In this document: piece after piece, positions 5,322 to 7,210 of the stretch | Layout: each line of letters starts with the position of its first letter | How positions within the stretch are numbered: position 1 is the stretch's first letter | From: Candidatus Glassbacteria bacterium RIFCSPLOWO2_12_FULL_58_11 | GTDB lineage: Bacteria; Gemmatimonadota; Glassbacteria; GWA2-58-10 | Length of the DNA stretch: 7,210 bases | Reading direction: 5' to 3' | Assembly: GCA_001780825.1 (NCBI GenBank) | Contig: MFIX01000069.1 | Coordinates: 1-7,210 of the forward strand | The notes under the pieces: model-generated | What the model was told of the DNA's origin: nothing | The model's input: only the letters and a program-made list of their open reading frames with translations | Databases searched by the model: none | Position numbers and translations under genes: made by a program

Positions 5322-7210
5322 TTGAAATTATTTGCCCGATTGCCCCGGATCAGCGTCTCTACCGGTTCGCGTATCATTACCGGCCTGCTGCTCGCCCTGC
5401 CGCTACTTTTCCTTTCCGTCTGCGGAAAATCGAAGAGCTACGATCCGCGGATCGGCTTGATCGGCGCGGGCGAGGCCGTGGCCACGCTCGAGGAGGCGCT
5501 GGCCCGGATGGGCGAAAAGGCCCCGCGGATCGGGCCTCGGGAGCAGGAGAAACTCGGGCAATTCGATCTGATCATACTGGCCCGCGGGGCCTATTCGGAC
5601 TCCGCAACCGGGCTGGCGGAGCACAATCCGGCCCTGCTCGATTTTGTCCGCTCCGGCGGCGGCCTGCTTATTTTTGGTCTGGAGGAAAAAGGCTGGAGCA
5701 GCGAGCGCCTGCCCTGGGAGGTTCGTTTTGCCGCGGATGACCCCTCCGGCTGGGGGAACTACGATTTCAGCGAGCGGATCGAAAAACCGGACCATTCGCT
5801 GTTCAACTCTCCGCACCGCCTGAATTATCTGGCCGGTCTCGAGGAGCTGGACCGGATAGTATATACCGCGCCACAGTGGCGGATCCTGCTCTCCAAGGAC
5901 CCCGGGCACCCGGAGTCCGATGCCCGTCTGGAAAAACTCGATTGCAGTGTGGGCAGCATTTTCGAGGCGGATTACGGCAGCGGCCGGATCCTGGTCTGCC
6001 AGCCGATTATCGAGCGCTACTTTGCCGGACGCCTGCAGATCACGCCCCATCCTCTCGAACAGGGTGTCCTGCTGTTCGAAAACCTGATCGAATACATGAA
6101 AAGAAAATCCGCGGCCCGGCCTCTGCCTTTGGCGATTGCGCGGGCTGTACCCTCACGGGGAGATGCCGGCGAACCGGTGAATTTTTCGGTTGGGCTGGCT
6201 GAGGCCGGCCAGGGCCGCTGTGCCTGGGATTTCGGAGATGGGACCACTGGAAGCGGATTGTCTCTGGCTCATAGCTACCAGCGGCCCGGGGTTTACTGGG
6301 CCGTGGCGACAGTGACCGACTCCTCCGGAGCGGTGGACCACGCCGCCTGCCGGGTCGAGGTAGGCCCGGGCAAACCCATGCGCTGGGCGGATGAGCTGGT
6401 CTCGGCCCAGATGCACCGCTATTACCCGGACCCCGGCCGGGTCGGAGTGAACTACCGGACCGCGCTGTTTCTGACCGGCATGCTGGATGTTTACGAGCGT
6501 AGCCGCAACCCGGAGATTCTAGCCTACGTCGATTCCTTTTTCACTAAGCGTTTGCTGGAAAAATGGGAGACCCGGCCCTATAAGGACAACCTGGAGCCGG
6601 ACGTCAATTTCGTGGACATTTATTCGCTGATGGCCCCGGCATACCGTCTCTACAAGCTCACCGGGAAAAATGACTACCTGCGGATCTGCCAGGAGGTCTG
6701 GGGCCAGAGTCTGGCCGTGGACCGCAGCCTTCCGGCAGGCTCGCTCCTGGGACCCTGGAACTGGCATGGCCGTAAGGCGATTGTCGATTTCACCTATTTC
6801 AATGTCCTGTTCAGGGCCACGGCCTGGCGGGAGACCGGGTCCATTTCGCTTCTGGATGAGGCTGCCGACCAGATGCTGCGCTACACCCGCACGTTCATGG
6901 ACCCCGCGGACAGCCTCTTCTTCCAGGCCGTCGATCTGGACCACAATGATTACTATACCTCGCCCTCCCGGCCGAGCGGGCTGAACGACAGCAAGTGGGG
7001 CCGGGCCAATGGCTGGGTGGCGCTCGCCTTCACCGAGTTGATGGCCGCTCTGCCGGAGAAACACTCAAAACGGGCCGAGCTGACCCGGATCATTAACGCC
7101 TTTTTCACCGGGATCGTCCGCACCCAGGACCCGAAGACCGGTCTCTGGGCGCAGGTTACCGATAAGCTCGACTCCCCCGGGATGTGGCTCGAGACCTCCT
7201 CCAGCGGCAT
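5322..7210 (+). CDS. Exported GATase-like / PKD / GH105-type uronyl hydrolase, partial
   Basis: The frame is open from TTG 5322 to the window edge, 629 codons, so the C-terminus is missing. Residues 1-34 look like an export signal: basic start (MKLFARLPR, Arg17), hydrophobic 18-33, then LSVC with Cys34; valine before the Cys is unusual for a lipobox, so Sec secretion or lipoprotein anchoring are both possible. Residues 40-260 resemble class I glutamine-amidotransferase-like domains (FDLIILARGAY at 81-91, FVRSGGGLLIFG at 108-119, later YGSGRILVCQP). Residues about 271-349 are a PKD domain with WDFGDGTTGSG from 302 and HSYQRPGVY. From about 351 comes an (alpha/alpha)6-barrel of GH88/GH105 type: NFVDIYSLMAPAYRLYKLTG around Asp432, Asp489 in IVDFTYFN, WGRANGW at 559-565, and WLETSSS at 622-628. 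Such enzymes remove unsaturated uronic acid left by pectin or glycosaminoglycan lyases. Asp432 and Asp489 are candidate catalytic acids by analogy. Family is confident; substrate is unknown. Confidence 0.88.
   Translation, partial: MKLFARLPRISVSTGSRIITGLLLALPLLFLSVCGKSKSYDPRIGLIGAGEAVATLEEALARMGEKAPRIGPREQEKLGQFDLIILARGAYSDSATGLAEHNPALLDFVRSGGGLLIFGLEEKGWSSERLPWEVRFAADDPSGWGNYDFSERIEKPDHSLFNSPHRLNYLAGLEELDRIVYTAPQWRILLSKDPGHPESDARLEKLDCSVGSIFEADYGSGRILVCQPIIERYFAGRLQITPHPLEQGVLLFENLIEYMKRKSAARPLPLAIARAVPSRGDAGEPVNFSVGLAEAGQGRCAWDFGDGTTGSGLSLAHSYQRPGVYWAVATVTDSSGAVDHAACRVEVGPGKPMRWADELVSAQMHRYYPDPGRVGVNYRTALFLTGMLDVYERSRNPEILAYVDSFFTKRLLEKWETRPYKDNLEPDVNFVDIYSLMAPAYRLYKLTGKNDYLRICQEVWGQSLAVDRSLPAGSLLGPWNWHGRKAIVDFTYFNVLFRATAWRETGSISLLDEAADQMLRYTRTFMDPADSLFFQAVDLDHNDYYTSPSRPSGLNDSKWGRANGWVALAFTELMAALPEKHSKRAELTRIINAFFTGIVRTQDPKTGLWAQVTDKLDSPGMWLETSSSG

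Noticed and set aside
5403..6050. A 215-codon minus-strand frame opposite the exported hydrolase, plus other antisense frames through 7210.
   Set aside because: The + strand frame is continuous for 629 codons with signal peptide, PKD and GH105-type motifs; the antisense translations show no coherent domains.

Overview
The window reads as chromosomal DNA of a GC-rich, probably Gram-negative bacterium. All confident genes lie on the + strand and mostly use strong purine-rich Shine-Dalgarno sites (GGAG, GGAGG or GGGAGG, 5-6 nt before the start). Nothing resembles phage, insertion sequences, CRISPR, tRNA or rRNA. Secreted polysaccharide-degrading architecture next to a CorA that closely resembles the Thermotoga-type protein and a [2Fe-2S]-type IlvD would fit an environmental lineage, perhaps an FCB-group or candidate-phylum bacterium. 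That placement is a weak inference.

Layout. (1) 10-918: pirin-family cupin protein with a complete metal site, followed by a long GC-rich hairpin (993-1028). (2) 1167-1861: a two-TM protein with a bacterial PH-like domain, then a 29-residue single-TM small protein (1772-1861) with a strong Shine-Dalgarno. A textbook intrinsic terminator (1886-1914) closes this unit. (3) 2174-3241: corA, a Mg2+/Co2+ channel, with a GC-rich hairpin directly against its ribosome-binding site and its own terminator (3276-3299). (4) 3462-5153: ilvD, dihydroxy-acid dehydratase of the three-cysteine [2Fe-2S] type, standing apart from other branched-chain amino acid genes. (5) 5322-7210 (runs off the window): a TTG-started exported protein combining a glutamine-amidotransferase-like N-terminal domain, a PKD domain and a GH88/GH105-type unsaturated uronyl hydrolase domain. 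Two inverted repeats (5183-5197 and 5245-5276) lie in its upstream region.

The genes do not form one pathway. Terminators after the small protein and after corA split the window into separate transcription units: a housekeeping ion channel, one amino-acid biosynthesis step, a redox/cupin protein, a small membrane-protein pair of unknown role, and the start of what may be a carbohydrate-use locus continuing to the right. The most novel items are the 29-residue membrane protein, which is short enough to be missed by ordinary gene callers, and the regulatory-looking repeats and unusual domain order of the last gene. I found no strong evidence of a new multi-gene system inside this window.
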